A stretch of DNA of 64,000 nt from Oxalobacter paeniformigenes (GTDB lineage Bacteria > Pseudomonadota > Gammaproteobacteria > Burkholderiales > Burkholderiaceae_D): assembly GCF_027158465.1 (NCBI RefSeq), contig NZ_JAMKYL010000005.1, positions 62,001 through 126,000 of the forward strand. Reading direction: 5' to 3'. The notes beneath the pieces are model-generated. The model was not told the origin of the DNA and searched no databases. It saw nothing but the letters and a program-made list of their open reading frames with translations. Positions 52,873 to 61,942 of the stretch are shown here, one piece after another (positions within the stretch are counted from its first letter, which is position 1; every line of letters starts with the position of its first letter). The position numbers were made by a program, and so were the translations under genes.

Positions 52873-54291
52873 TCATGCCGTTTTTCCGGTTCGTCCGGGC
52901 AACAGGGAGCCTGCGACCATACCGATCATGCCCATTCCGAACCCGACAAGCTGCGGCGGACAAACGCCATCAGGGCAAACAATCTCCATCAATACCCATG
53001 CCGTCAGTCCGAAAACGATAGACGTCAGCGCACCACGATTATTGGCATATTTCCAGAAAAATCCGAATATCAGCGGAACGAACGCCGCCACCAGCGTAAT
53101 CTTGTAGGCGTTTTCCACCATCTCGAAAATGCTTGAATCGGTATTCATGGCAAAGATAGTGACGATTCCCGCAAAAACAAGCACCACGACACGCATCATC
53201 AACAGGGATTGCCTGTCCGACAGATTCGGAAACATTTCCTTCAAAACGTTTTCCGAGAAAGTCACGGATGGCGCAAGCAATGTGGCGCTGGCGCAGCTCT
53301 TGATCGCCGAAAGCAACGCACCGAAAAACATGACTTGTGCGAAAACAGGCATATAGGTCATGATCATGACCGGCAGGATCATCTGTGAATCCTGATCGAT
53401 ATACTGTTCCACCAGGGAAGGATCCACCAGCGTGGCGGCATAGCACAAAAACATCGGAACCAGCGCGAACAGCAAATAAAAAATACCGCCGACAACCGAA
53501 GCGTTTCTGGCCACATTTTCGTTTTTCGACGAGGCCACCCGCTGGAAAACATCCTGTTGCGGCATCGACCCGAACATCAGCGTTATCCATGCGCCGAAAA
53601 ACCAGAGAATATCCCGCAATTCGGGTTTCGGATAAATCCGCAATTTTCCAGCTTCGGCGGCATGCCGGATGACGACATCGGCACCGCCGACCATACCGGA
53701 CACCTCCCAACCGATATAGAGAATACCGATCACGATAATGATCATTTGCAGGAAATCCGTAATGGCAACGGACCACATCCCGCCCATCAGGGTATAGACC
53801 AGTACGCTGACAGAACCGATCACCATCCCCATATTCATGGAAATGACGCCCCCGGAAATGACATTGAACACCAGGCCGAGCGCCTTGATCTGGGCGGCGA
53901 CCCAGCCTAGATAGGAAATAACGATACACAGCGATACGATAATTTCGACCGTTCTGCCATAGCGATTGCGATAGTAATCGCTGATCGTCATGAGATTCAT
54001 CCGGTACAGCCGCTTGGCAAACAGAATGCCGACCAGGACCAGACACATGGCCGAACCGAACGGATCGGCGATCACGCCGGTAAAACCCTCCTTGACGAAA
54101 GTGGCGGGAATCCCCAGAACCGCTTCAGAGCCAAACCATGTCGCGAACACCGTAGCGGTCACGACAGACATCGGCAACGAACGGCCTGCGATCGCATAAT
54201 CTTTTGAATTTCTGACATAACGCGCCGCATATATTCCAATGCCGACGGAAATGATCCAGTACAGAACAACGAACCAGATGAGTGTATTCAT
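52873..54291 (-). CDS. Sodium:solute symporter family protein
   Basis: A 472-residue inner-membrane protein with about 13 hydrophobic segments and the sodium:solute symporter signature area (FATWFGSEAVLGIPATFVKEG, then SDYYRNRYGR). Substrate is not obvious; it is not clearly PutP, PanF or ActP. The first ATG used is 54291 (MNTLIWFVVLYWIISVG), after a promoter-like -10; the open frame before it overlaps a palindrome. Its own transcript is likely, since an upstream palindrome and TATAAT occur in the gap after ubiB. Confidence 0.85.
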   Translation of the reverse strand: MNTLIWFVVLYWIISVGIGIYAARYVRNSKDYAIAGRSLPMSVVTATVFATWFGSEAVLGIPATFVKEGFTGVIADPFGSAMCLVLVGILFAKRLYRMNLMTISDYYRNRYGRTVEIIVSLCIVISYLGWVAAQIKALGLVFNVISGGVISMNMGMVIGSVSVLVYTLMGGMWSVAITDFLQMIIIVIGILYIGWEVSGMVGGADVVIRHAAEAGKLRIYPKPELRDILWFFGAWITLMFGSMPQQDVFQRVASSKNENVARNASVVGGIFYLLFALVPMFLCYAATLVDPSLVEQYIDQDSQMILPVMIMTYMPVFAQVMFFGALLSAIKSCASATLLAPSVTFSENVLKEMFPNLSDRQSLLMMRVVVLVFAGIVTIFAMNTDSSIFEMVENAYKITLVAAFVPLIFGFFWKYANNRGALTSIVFGLTAWVLMEIVCPDGVCPPQLVGFGMGMIGMVAGSLLPGRTGKTA

Positions 54292-54331
54292 GAAAGTGCA
54301 TACAGGAAATGACGCGTTGAAAACGGTGCTG

Positions 54332-54378
54332 ATTATACTGGCAGAGCTGACTTCCATACGAAAATTTTTCGTATGGAA
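54332..54378 (-). promoter_or_regulatory. Palindrome and -10 upstream of the symporter gene
   Basis: A 27-base palindrome (54352-54378, 13-base arms TTCCATACGAAAA and complement around one base) lies about 60 bases before the symporter start. TATAAT occurs on the minus strand at 54337-54332. The -35 hexamer at normal spacing falls inside the palindrome and is poor, the form of an activator-dependent promoter. It could also be a hairpin after ubiB, but the T-run lies inside the stem. Confidence 0.5.
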
Positions 54379-54437
54379 ACACCGTCCCTTCACGGGCAAA
54401 AAGCCGGTCTGTTGTTTTATTTGAACAGATCGTAAAT

Positions 54438-56000
54438 TCAGAAAAACAAAGCGCCTCCGGCGAGAAAACCCGCCAGCAAAATACCGATCAACAAACCACC
54501 TGAAAAATACATGAAACGGCTGAGACGCCGATTGATTTCATCCTGTCCGTTCTGCAATCGTTCAAACCGTTTCAGGTTGTCATCCGGACGCGCGATCGTC
54601 TCCAGCGCTTCCTGAACCAGTCGCGGCAATTGTGGAAAAATACGGCTGTAATGGGTGGACTCTATCCTGAAACGTTCGATCAGCCCCTTCATGCCGACCT
54701 GTTCGTCCATCCAGTTTTCCAGAAACGGCTTGGCCGTCTTCCACAGATCAAGATCGGGATCCAGCTGTCTGCCCAGTCCTTCGATATTGAGCATCGTCTT
54801 TTGCAACAGGAAAAGCTGCGGCTGGATTTCGATATTGAAACGACGCGAAGTCTGGAACAGGCGCATGAGAACCAGCCCGAACGAAAAATCCTTGAGCGGC
54901 CTGTCGAACATCGGTTCGCAACAGGTTCTGACTGCAGCTTCCAGTTCCACGACACTGGTATCGGGCGGTGCCCATCCCGATTCAATATTGGCCTGCGCCA
55001 CCATCTTGTAATCGCGCCGGAAAAAAGCCACAAAATTTCTGGAAAGATATTCCTTGTCGAAATCATCAAGCATGCCGACGATCCCCAAATCCAGCGCGAT
55101 ATACCGCCCGAAAGTCTCCGGTTCCACTGAAATCAGGATATTGCCGGGATGCATGTCGGCATGAAAAAACGCATCCCTGAAAACCTGCGTCAGAAAAATT
55201 TCCACCCCGTCGCTGGCAAGTTTTTTCAGATCAAGCCCCGCCTCGACAAGTCTGTCCGTCTGCGATACCGGAATACCCGTCATTTTTTCCATCACAATGA
55301 CGTCGGTAGAACAGTAATCCCAGAAAATCTCCGGTACGATCAGCTTGTCGGAATCGGCGAAATTCCTGCGCAGCTGGCTGTAATTCGCCGCTTCACGCAT
55401 CAGATCCAGTTCGTCATGAAGCGATTTGTCGAACTCATGAACGACGGCAGTCAACCGCAAGCGCTTTCCGTCACGCCAGAATTTTTCACCAAGCGCCGCA
55501 AACAGATACAACAATTCGATGTCGCGTCCGATCCGTTTTTGCATTTCGGGACGCAAAACCTTCACCGCAACTTCACGCCCGTTGTGCAACGTCGCGAAAT
55601 GCACCTGCGCAACGGAAGCCGACGCGACAGGAATGCGATCGAACGAGGCAAACAGCTTTTCAGGCGGTGCACCCAGCGATTTCGTTATCTGTCCGACAGC
55701 CAGAGAAGAATCGAAAGGCGGCACACGATCCTGCAATTTTTCCAGTTCATCGGCGATTTCCGTCGGCAACAGATCGCGTCTGGTCGAAAGCATTTGCCCG
55801 AACTTGATGAAAATCGGCCCCAGCTCTTCCAGTGCCTTTCGCAATCTCGCAGCCGGCGGCACCGACATGCTCCGCCAGAAAAACAGACAACGATACAAAA
55901 TCGCCAGGCGCCGTCCCGGAAAATACGACACGGCCATCTCGTCCAGTCCATACCGGAAGAGAATGTAAAAAATCACAATCAGCCGCCAGACCTTCCGCAT
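54438..56000 (-). CDS. ubiB: Ubiquinone biosynthesis accessory kinase-like protein UbiB
   Basis: A 520-residue member of the ABC1/UbiB atypical kinase family, needed for ubiquinone synthesis. The KxGQ motif (FIKFGQMLSTRRDLLP, 66-69 for KFGQ) is followed by the Ala-rich nucleotide loop (PVASASVAQVHFA) and the catalytic FHADMHPGNIL. A C-terminal membrane hairpin (LLIGILLAGFLAGGALFF) anchors it. The frame extends 40 codons upstream; ATG 56000 (MRKVWRLIVIFYILFRYG) matches the usual family length. With ubiE nearby it belongs to quinone metabolism. Confidence 0.95.
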   Translation of the reverse strand: MRKVWRLIVIFYILFRYGLDEMAVSYFPGRRLAILYRCLFFWRSMSVPPAARLRKALEELGPIFIKFGQMLSTRRDLLPTEIADELEKLQDRVPPFDSSLAVGQITKSLGAPPEKLFASFDRIPVASASVAQVHFATLHNGREVAVKVLRPEMQKRIGRDIELLYLFAALGEKFWRDGKRLRLTAVVHEFDKSLHDELDLMREAANYSQLRRNFADSDKLIVPEIFWDYCSTDVIVMEKMTGIPVSQTDRLVEAGLDLKKLASDGVEIFLTQVFRDAFFHADMHPGNILISVEPETFGRYIALDLGIVGMLDDFDKEYLSRNFVAFFRRDYKMVAQANIESGWAPPDTSVVELEAAVRTCCEPMFDRPLKDFSFGLVLMRLFQTSRRFNIEIQPQLFLLQKTMLNIEGLGRQLDPDLDLWKTAKPFLENWMDEQVGMKGLIERFRIESTHYSRIFPQLPRLVQEALETIARPDDNLKRFERLQNGQDEINRRLSRFMYFSGGLLIGILLAGFLAGGALFF

Positions 56001-56124
56001 TATCCTGTCGCCCCCAACTTCCCGTTCCTGTTCACATGCTTTCTGATTTCCGACATACGATATGTCATTTTCCGGTATCTGGCCATAGACCGCCCTGGAA
56101 AACCCGACTGTGGCATACATGCCA

Positions 56125-56164
56125 TAAAAAACAAAACCGCCCGCAACACAACGCGGACGGTTTT
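56125..56164 (-). terminator. Terminator after the Tim44-like gene
   Basis: On the minus strand AAAACCG/CGGTTTT and CCGC/GCGG arms (plus 56133-56144 and 56153-56164, one mismatch) form a stem with a loop of 8, followed by GTTTTTTAT. It lies 28 bases past the Tim44-like stop. Confidence 0.8.
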
Positions 56165-56191
56165 GCAGGTGGTACAGCTTTCAGCAGCACA

Positions 56192-57112
56192 TCATGACAA
56201 CTGCTGGATACCGGCCAACACCCAGCCGTCCTTCTTGGAAATCGGTCGCGTCAGATTCCATACTTCCTCAAACGGTTCCGGAGCAGCGCCTTCCGCCTCA
56301 CGGATCTTGCCACTGAATTTCACGCTGGCCATATATTCATGACTCAATGTTTCGATACCCAGCAATTCAGCATCCAGCGACACGACATCCGTCACATTCG
56401 GTGCCGTACCGCGTTCCTGAAGCTGCAACCTGATTTCGGCAAACATTTCCGGCGTCGTGAATTCATGGATATCGTTGATATCCCCCTTGTCCCATGCAGC
56501 CTGCATCCGGATAAAGTAGGATTTGGCCGCTCTCAGGAAAGCAGGGACATCGAAATCGGCCGGAATACCCCAGTTATCGCCGGCATTCGTATCCTGCATG
56601 CCTGCGGCTGCCGTCCCTGCGAATTGCTGCGGTAATGCAGAACCGATTTCGGGTGTTCCCGAATTCGTATATCCCGTATTCTGGTAATTGCCTGCATAAG
56701 CATTGGCATCCTGTTCACGCCGCTTGGCCGAAAATCGCCGCATCAGGAAGCGAACGACATAGACAATGATAATCAGCATCAAAACCGTGCTGATCATGTT
56801 CGCCATGCCGCCGCCGATACCGAAGTGACTCAGCAACGCACCCAGACCGAGTCCCAGCAATGCGCCTCCCAGAATACCGCCCCACCGGCTGGCCGGACGA
56901 GGCGCGTTGGCACCCTGCGGATTGGCTGCACGCTGCCCCTGCTGCGCCTGCTGGCCGGGTTGTGCCATATTCCGCTGCATGGGTGCGATACGGCCAATAT
57001 TGGATGACTGGCGGCCGAACGATCCGCCGCCCAGCCTTCTGGCCTCTGCATCCGTCATGACCATGGATGCAAGACCCGCCACCAGAACAAATGCAAGCAA
57101 AAGTTTTTTCAT
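56192..57112 (-). CDS. Tim44-like domain protein
   Basis: A 306-residue secreted or membrane protein. It starts with a signal peptide (MKKLLLAFVLVAGLASMVMTDAEA) and a Gln/Gly/Pro-rich linker (QQAQQGQRAANPQGANAPRP). A Gly-rich membrane region with one strong helix (ISTVLMLIIIVYVVRFLM, about 108-125) follows. The C-terminal Tim44-like domain (about 180-305) is related to the matrix-side domain of mitochondrial Tim44. Function in bacteria is unknown. AGGAG precedes the ATG. It lies 12 bases after ubiE, probably the same transcript. Confidence 0.85.
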   Translation of the reverse strand: MKKLLLAFVLVAGLASMVMTDAEARRLGGGSFGRQSSNIGRIAPMQRNMAQPGQQAQQGQRAANPQGANAPRPASRWGGILGGALLGLGLGALLSHFGIGGGMANMISTVLMLIIIVYVVRFLMRRFSAKRREQDANAYAGNYQNTGYTNSGTPEIGSALPQQFAGTAAAGMQDTNAGDNWGIPADFDVPAFLRAAKSYFIRMQAAWDKGDINDIHEFTTPEMFAEIRLQLQERGTAPNVTDVVSLDAELLGIETLSHEYMASVKFSGKIREAEGAAPEPFEEVWNLTRPISKKDGWVLAGIQQLS

Positions 57113-57124
57113 AACACTCCTGTT

Positions 57125-57859
57125 TTATAACTTCATACCCGTATGAAGTGCGACCACTCCTGCAGTCAGATTGAAAAATCTGGCGCACACGAATCCTGCA
57201 TCCTCAAGCATTTTCTGCAAGGTTTCCTGATCCGGATGGACCCGTATGGATTCCGCCAGATAACGATAGCTCTCCGCGCTTTTCGCCACATGTTTTCCCA
57301 GCCATGGCAACACGGAAAATGAATACATATCATACAGGTTCTGCAAAGGTTTCCAAACTTTTGAAAACTCGAGAACCAGCAACTTGCCGCCCTGTTTCAA
57401 CACACGGTGCATTTCACGCAATGCCTCTTCCTTGTGTGTCATGTTCCTGAGTCCGAACGACACGATCACCCTGTCGAAATAATCATCCGGAAAAGGCAGT
57501 TTTTCGGCATCGCATACCATTACCGGAAGCAATACCCCCTTGTCGAGCAGACGGTCACGGCCATATTGCAGCATGGTTTCATTGATATCGGTCAGCCATA
57601 CCTGGCCGTCAGGGCCGACCTGTCTGGCGAAAGCAAGCGCCATATCCCCCGTTCCGCCGGCGACATCGAGCACGCGGAAACCCTTGCGGATACCTGCCTG
57701 CGATACGGCAAAAGCCTTCCATACCCTGTGCAGGCCACCCGACATCAGATCGTTCATCAGATCATAATGTCTGGCCACCTGATTGAACACATCGGCCACT
57801 TTACCCGCTTTTTCCTGTTCATCGATTTTCTGAAAACCGAAATGCGTCAGTCTGGTCAT
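57125..57859 (-). CDS. ubiE: Ubiquinone/menaquinone C-methyltransferase UbiE
   Basis: A 244-residue SAM-dependent methyltransferase. It has FNQVARHYDLMNDLMSGGLHR, the SAM motif VLDVAGGTGDMALAFA (about 63-78) and the late NLYDMYSFSVLPWLGKHVA segment, all typical of UbiE. It methylates the benzoquinone ring in ubiquinone and menaquinone synthesis. The length is typical (E. coli 251). It lies three bases after the HIT gene stop. Confidence 0.97.
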   Translation of the reverse strand: MTRLTHFGFQKIDEQEKAGKVADVFNQVARHYDLMNDLMSGGLHRVWKAFAVSQAGIRKGFRVLDVAGGTGDMALAFARQVGPDGQVWLTDINETMLQYGRDRLLDKGVLLPVMVCDAEKLPFPDDYFDRVIVSFGLRNMTHKEEALREMHRVLKQGGKLLVLEFSKVWKPLQNLYDMYSFSVLPWLGKHVAKSAESYRYLAESIRVHPDQETLQKMLEDAGFVCARFFNLTAGVVALHTGMKL

Positions 57860-57862
57860 AAA

Positions 57863-58318
57863 TCAGAAATCCCGTGCAGAACCATATTGGGCCGTCAACG
57901 CTTCCACAAGATACTTCCGCAACTCCGGCAAACGGCTCTTGCGTTCCTGTATCATCCGTTCATCCACGCTTCTTCTTGCCGCCGACCAGACCGAATCGGG
58001 AAAATGCGCATCATCGGCATAGCGTGGAATCACATGCCAGTGGAGATGCGGCACCATATTGCCCAATGACGCCAGATTGATCTTGTCAGGATGCATGACC
58101 TGCCGGACACACCGTTCCACCAGCCAGACGACACCCATCAGTTCCGTCCTGTCCTTTTCTTCAAGGTCGGTCATTTCCGCAACGTGATGATTCCAGATCA
58201 CACGGCAAAACCCCGGATAACCCGCCTCATCGGCCAGAATGACCCGCCAGTTTTCGCCGGCATAAACCAGTCCGTCCGGATTTCGTGAACAAAGCACACA
58301 TTCTTTCATTACGGTCAT
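57863..58318 (-). CDS. HIT-family hydrolase
   Basis: A 151-residue histidine-triad protein. The motif HLHWHVIPR is at 91-99 (triad H91, H93, H95), and the N-terminal ECVLCSRNPDG may bind zinc. Members hydrolyse nucleoside phosphoramidates or dinucleotides; the exact substrate is unknown. The ATG at 58318 overlaps the YqaA stop as TAATG; the ATG three codons later is an alternative. It directly precedes ubiE. Confidence 0.9.
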   Translation of the reverse strand: MTVMKECVLCSRNPDGLVYAGENWRVILADEAGYPGFCRVIWNHHVAEMTDLEEKDRTELMGVVWLVERCVRQVMHPDKINLASLGNMVPHLHWHVIPRYADDAHFPDSVWSAARRSVDERMIQERKSRLPELRKYLVEALTAQYGSARDF

Positions 58319-58809
58319 TACCCCAAAAACTGCGCAAGTCCGCGCCATGAACTGTCAGGAATATACAAAAGCAGCCATGTCATCACAATATAGCGTCCGA
58401 GTTTGCCGATCGCCATATAAATGACACAGGGCCAGAAAGGCAGCTTCAGCCAGCCTCCCACTGTACAAAGCGGATCACCGATACCCGGCAGCCAGCTCAG
58501 CAACATCGTCTTGGCGCCATGCCTTTCGAGCCATCCGAACCACAACGCCCTGCGCTCTTTGGCAAACGCCTCTTTCGCACCGTATCCTATCCAGTAATTG
58601 AGCACGCCACCCAGCGTGTTACCCACCGTGGCAACAGCCATCACCGGCCAGAACAGCGTCTTGTCCGCCGCGACCACCGCGAAAACCGCTGGCTCCGAAC
58701 CGAGCGGCAACAAGGTAGCCGACACGAAGCTGACGATAAACACTGATGTCAGCCCAACCTGCGGAATCGCCAGATAGCCCAGTATCCAGTGAACGGCTGA
58801 CTCGATCAT
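58318..58809 (-). CDS. yqaA: YqaA-family membrane protein (DedA/SNARE-associated type)
   Basis: A 163-residue protein with several membrane segments and the SNARE-associated/DedA-like stretch (FVSATLLPLGSEPAVFAVVA, then GNTLGGVLNYWIGYGAKEAF and SWLPGIGDPLCTVGGWLKLPF). It is shorter than DedA, matching E. coli YqaA. Lipid flippase activity is suggested for DedA proteins; none is shown for YqaA. It overlaps the HIT gene start and is divergent from ilvA. Confidence 0.85.
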   Translation of the reverse strand: MIESAVHWILGYLAIPQVGLTSVFIVSFVSATLLPLGSEPAVFAVVAADKTLFWPVMAVATVGNTLGGVLNYWIGYGAKEAFAKERRALWFGWLERHGAKTMLLSWLPGIGDPLCTVGGWLKLPFWPCVIYMAIGKLGRYIVMTWLLLYIPDSSWRGLAQFLG

Positions 58810-58954
58810 GTTGAACCCTGCAATCCTTCCGCCATATCAGATACGGCCAAAACGCTGTACATCATCCCGAAAGAAGCGAACAGCAAAAAAGACCAAGCAT
58901 ACCAGACGGGGATTATAATGTTGCGAAAAATTACAGACGTTGTCCAGTATCATC

Positions 58955-60484
58955 ATGACCGATTATCTGAAAAAAATCCTCACGGCACGTGTTTACGATG
59001 TCGCCATCGAATCTCCGCTCGAACAGGCAACCAACCTCTCCAAACGCACCGGCAACCACATCCTGCTCAAACGCGAAGACATGCAAAGCGTATTCAGCTT
59101 CAAACTGCGCGGTGCCTATAACAAAATGGCCAACCTGTCTGCCGACCAGCTGAAAAAAGGCGTGATCTGCGCTTCGGCAGGCAACCATGCCCAAGGCGTC
59201 GCGCTGGCGGCCAGACGACTTGACTGCCAGGCCGTCATCGCCATGCCGACGACCACGCCGCCGGTCAAGATTGAGGCCGTCCGCACTCACGGAGGCAACA
59301 ATGTCGAAGTCGTACTGTACGGCGACTCTTTTTCCGATACCTGCGATCATGCGAAAAAACTCGAAAAAGAACGGCATCTGACCTTCATCCATCCGTTTGA
59401 CGATCCCGATGTCATCGCCGGACAAGGAACGATCGGCATGGAAATCCTTCGCCAGCATTCCGGCCCCATCCATGCCATTTTCGTCCCCGTCGGTGGCGGC
59501 GGCCTGATTGCCGGCATCGCCGCATACGTCAAACAGATACGTCCGGAAATTCGCATCATCGGTGTCGAAACTGCCGATTCCTGCGCCATGAAACAAAGCC
59601 TTGACGCAGGTCATCGTATCAATTTGCAGGATGTCGGCCTGTTTTCCGATGGCACGGCCGTCAAGCTGGTCGGCGAAGAAACCTTCAGGATATCCCGCGA
59701 ATATGTGGACGACATCGTTCTGGTCGATACCGACGACGTGTGCGCCGCCATCAAGGATGTTTTCCTCGACACCCGCAGCATTCTGGAACCGGCCGGCGCG
59801 CTGGCTGTCGCCGGTATCAAGGCTTATATCGGAAAACATGAAGAAGCCGGGAAACCGCTGACCGGACAAACCATGGTCGCCGTCACATCCGGCGCCAACA
59901 TGAATTTCGACCGTTTGCGTTTTGTGGCCGAACGTGCTGACGTCGGTGAAGACCGTGAAGCGGTACTGGCCGTCACCATTCCCGAAAAACGGGGCAGTTT
60001 CCGCCGTTTCTGCGAACTGATCGGTCCACGGCATATCACCGAATTCAATTACCGCATCAGCGACGACAAGGCAGCCCATGTTTTCGTAGGCGTCGAAGTC
60101 GAAAACCGCAAGGAAAAAAACGGCATCATCGCGACCTTCGAGAAAAACGGTTACCATACCATCGATCTGAGCGACGACGAACTGGGCAAATTGCACATCC
60201 GGTACATGGTCGGCGGCAAAAGTCCTTTTGCCGAAAACGAACTGTTGTACCGCTTCGAATTTCCGGAACGGCCTGGAGCACTCATGCGTTTTCTATCATC
60301 CATGGCGCCCGACTGGAATATCAGCCTGTTCCACTACCGCAACCACGGCGCAGACTATGGACGCGTGCTGGTCGGCTTGCAGGTTCCACAACAGGATATG
60401 AAAGCATTCGACCAATTCCTGTCCTCTGTCGGTTATCCTTACTGGAACGAAAGCGACAATCCGGTATACCGGTTGTTCCTCTGA
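58955..60484 (+). CDS. ilvA: Threonine ammonia-lyase, biosynthetic
   Basis: A 509-residue PLP enzyme making 2-oxobutanoate for isoleucine. The PLP lysine is K50 in SFKLRGAYNKM, and the PLP phosphate site is PVGGGGLIAG near 185. Two ACT-like regulatory repeats follow about residue 325, so it should be feedback-inhibited by isoleucine, as in E. coli (514). Start is ATG 58955; a TTG 15 bases upstream is in frame. No clear ribosome site is visible. Confidence 0.96.
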   Translation: MTDYLKKILTARVYDVAIESPLEQATNLSKRTGNHILLKREDMQSVFSFKLRGAYNKMANLSADQLKKGVICASAGNHAQGVALAARRLDCQAVIAMPTTTPPVKIEAVRTHGGNNVEVVLYGDSFSDTCDHAKKLEKERHLTFIHPFDDPDVIAGQGTIGMEILRQHSGPIHAIFVPVGGGGLIAGIAAYVKQIRPEIRIIGVETADSCAMKQSLDAGHRINLQDVGLFSDGTAVKLVGEETFRISREYVDDIVLVDTDDVCAAIKDVFLDTRSILEPAGALAVAGIKAYIGKHEEAGKPLTGQTMVAVTSGANMNFDRLRFVAERADVGEDREAVLAVTIPEKRGSFRRFCELIGPRHITEFNYRISDDKAAHVFVGVEVENRKEKNGIIATFEKNGYHTIDLSDDELGKLHIRYMVGGKSPFAENELLYRFEFPERPGALMRFLSSMAPDWNISLFHYRNHGADYGRVLVGLQVPQQDMKAFDQFLSSVGYPYWNESDNPVYRLFL

Positions 60485-60511
60485 TTTCAACGAACTTTCC
60501 GCTCACTGGTT

Positions 60512-61351
60512 ATGACATCTTCAGACAGCATGAACGCATCGCCACTTGGCAAATCGACGGTTTATCCGACCGAATACGACCCGTCCCTGCTCTATCCGAT
60601 CGAACGAAAGCCCATGCGCGAAAAACTGGGCATCACCGGTTCGTTGCCGTTTTTCGGACTTGACTTCTGGAATGCCTACGAACTTTCCTGGCTCAATCTG
60701 CGAGGAAAACCGCAAGTCGCGCTCATGAACTTCAATGTTTCGGCCGACTCGCCAAACATCGTCGAATCCAAATCGCTCAAGCTCTACCTCAATTCGTTCT
60801 CGCAAACACGTATGGACGAGGCCGCCGACCTGATTCACGTCCTGCGCAACGACCTGAGCGATGCATTCGGTTCGCCGGTTCAGGTCTCGCTCAGGCAACA
60901 AGGTGATTTCGCATCCGCCAAATTGCAGGAACTCGAAGGATTGCTCCTTGACCGTCTGGACATCGGAGTCGATACCTATGCACCCGATCCCTCGTTTTTA
61001 AAAAGCAACCAGGAAGAATATCCCGTCGAGGAAACATTGGTATCGAATCTTCTGAAGACGAACTGCCCGGTCACCGGACAGCCTGACTGGGCCAGCCTGC
61101 AAATCCACTATGTCGGCCCACAAATCGATCAGGAAGGATTGCTCAAATATATCATCAGCCTGCGAACCGCGCAGGAATTCCACGAACAGTGTGTCGAACG
61201 GATCTTTCTGGACATACTCCGAAAATGCAAACCGCAAAGCCTGACGGTCTATGCGCGTTACACACGCCGCGGAGGTATCGACATCAATCCATGGCGCAGC
61301 AATTTTACGTCGGGCAAACGTCCGCAACTGTTGAGAACCGCACGACAGTAA
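60512..61351 (+). CDS. queF: NADPH-dependent 7-cyano-7-deazaguanine reductase
   Basis: A 279-residue QueF of the long, two-domain type. The catalytic cysteine is C185 in LLKTNCPVTGQPDW, and the substrate-binding glutamate lies in the ESKSLKLYLNSF segment. It makes preQ1 for queuosine tRNA modification. Length matches E. coli QueF (282). It lies 27 bases after ilvA. Confidence 0.95.
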   Translation: MTSSDSMNASPLGKSTVYPTEYDPSLLYPIERKPMREKLGITGSLPFFGLDFWNAYELSWLNLRGKPQVALMNFNVSADSPNIVESKSLKLYLNSFSQTRMDEAADLIHVLRNDLSDAFGSPVQVSLRQQGDFASAKLQELEGLLLDRLDIGVDTYAPDPSFLKSNQEEYPVEETLVSNLLKTNCPVTGQPDWASLQIHYVGPQIDQEGLLKYIISLRTAQEFHEQCVERIFLDILRKCKPQSLTVYARYTRRGGIDINPWRSNFTSGKRPQLLRTARQ

Positions 61352-61406
61352 AAACGCACGATGTGATGCATCGCCACCCGCATATCGGAACCGGTGCATC
61401 ACGATT

Positions 61407-61412
61407 TATAAT
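61407..61412 (+). promoter_or_regulatory. Possible -10 of the ptsN-hprK-rapZ unit
   Basis: A TATAAT hexamer lies 30 bases before ptsN. The hexamer at 17-base spacing upstream (ATCGGA) is a poor -35. A hairpin with arms 61363-61370 and 61395-61402 precedes it. Evidence is thin. Confidence 0.3.
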
Positions 61413-61442
61413 GCACTCATCTCAATACCGGATAGATTCACC

Positions 61443-61919
61443 ATGTCCACCAACCTTTCCAGAATTTTACCTATCGAAAACATCGTTCTGGATCTTGAAG
61501 CATCCAGCAAACAACAGGTATTCGAACAGGCAGGACTGATTTTCGAAAACAACGGCGGCCTGTCGGGCGCCATCGTCACGGCCAATCTGATGGAAAGGGA
61601 AAACATGGGTTCCACAGGACTGGGCTATGGCGTCGCCGTCCCGCATGGACGTATCGACGGTCTGAAAACGCCAGAAGCCGCCTTTGTCAGACTTTCGTCG
61701 CCAATTTCTTTCGATGCGCCGGACGGCAAACCCGTCAACCTTCTGTTTTTCCTTCTGATACCGCAAAACGTCACACAGCAACACCTGGAAATCCTCTCGG
61801 AAATCGCCGCCATGTTCTCCGACAACCAGTGCCGCCTTGCGCTGGCAACCGAAACGGACAAGGACCGTATCTATCGCATCGTTACCACCTGGAAACCCGG
61901 ATCGTCCCTTCCGGAATAA
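61443..61919 (+). CDS. ptsN: PTS-Ntr EIIA component
   Basis: A 158-residue EIIA-Ntr protein. The phosphorylated histidine is H68 in VAVPHGRI, with the GLGYGV stretch before it. It belongs to a regulatory phosphotransfer chain linking nitrogen, potassium and metabolism rather than sugar uptake. It is followed by hprK 23 bases on, and then rapZ, the usual beta-proteobacterial order; ptsH and ptsI homologues are not in the window. Confidence 0.95.
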   Translation: MSTNLSRILPIENIVLDLEASSKQQVFEQAGLIFENNGGLSGAIVTANLMERENMGSTGLGYGVAVPHGRIDGLKTPEAAFVRLSSPISFDAPDGKPVNLLFFLLIPQNVTQQHLEILSEIAAMFSDNQCRLALATETDKDRIYRIVTTWKPGSSLPE

Positions 61920-61942
61920 CCCTCTGTCGAGAAGCCATTGCC

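Noticed and set aside
57863..58348. Longer HIT protein beginning at 58348
   Set aside because: That start lies within yqaA; the ATG at 58318 overlaps the yqaA stop as TAATG and fits the family length.
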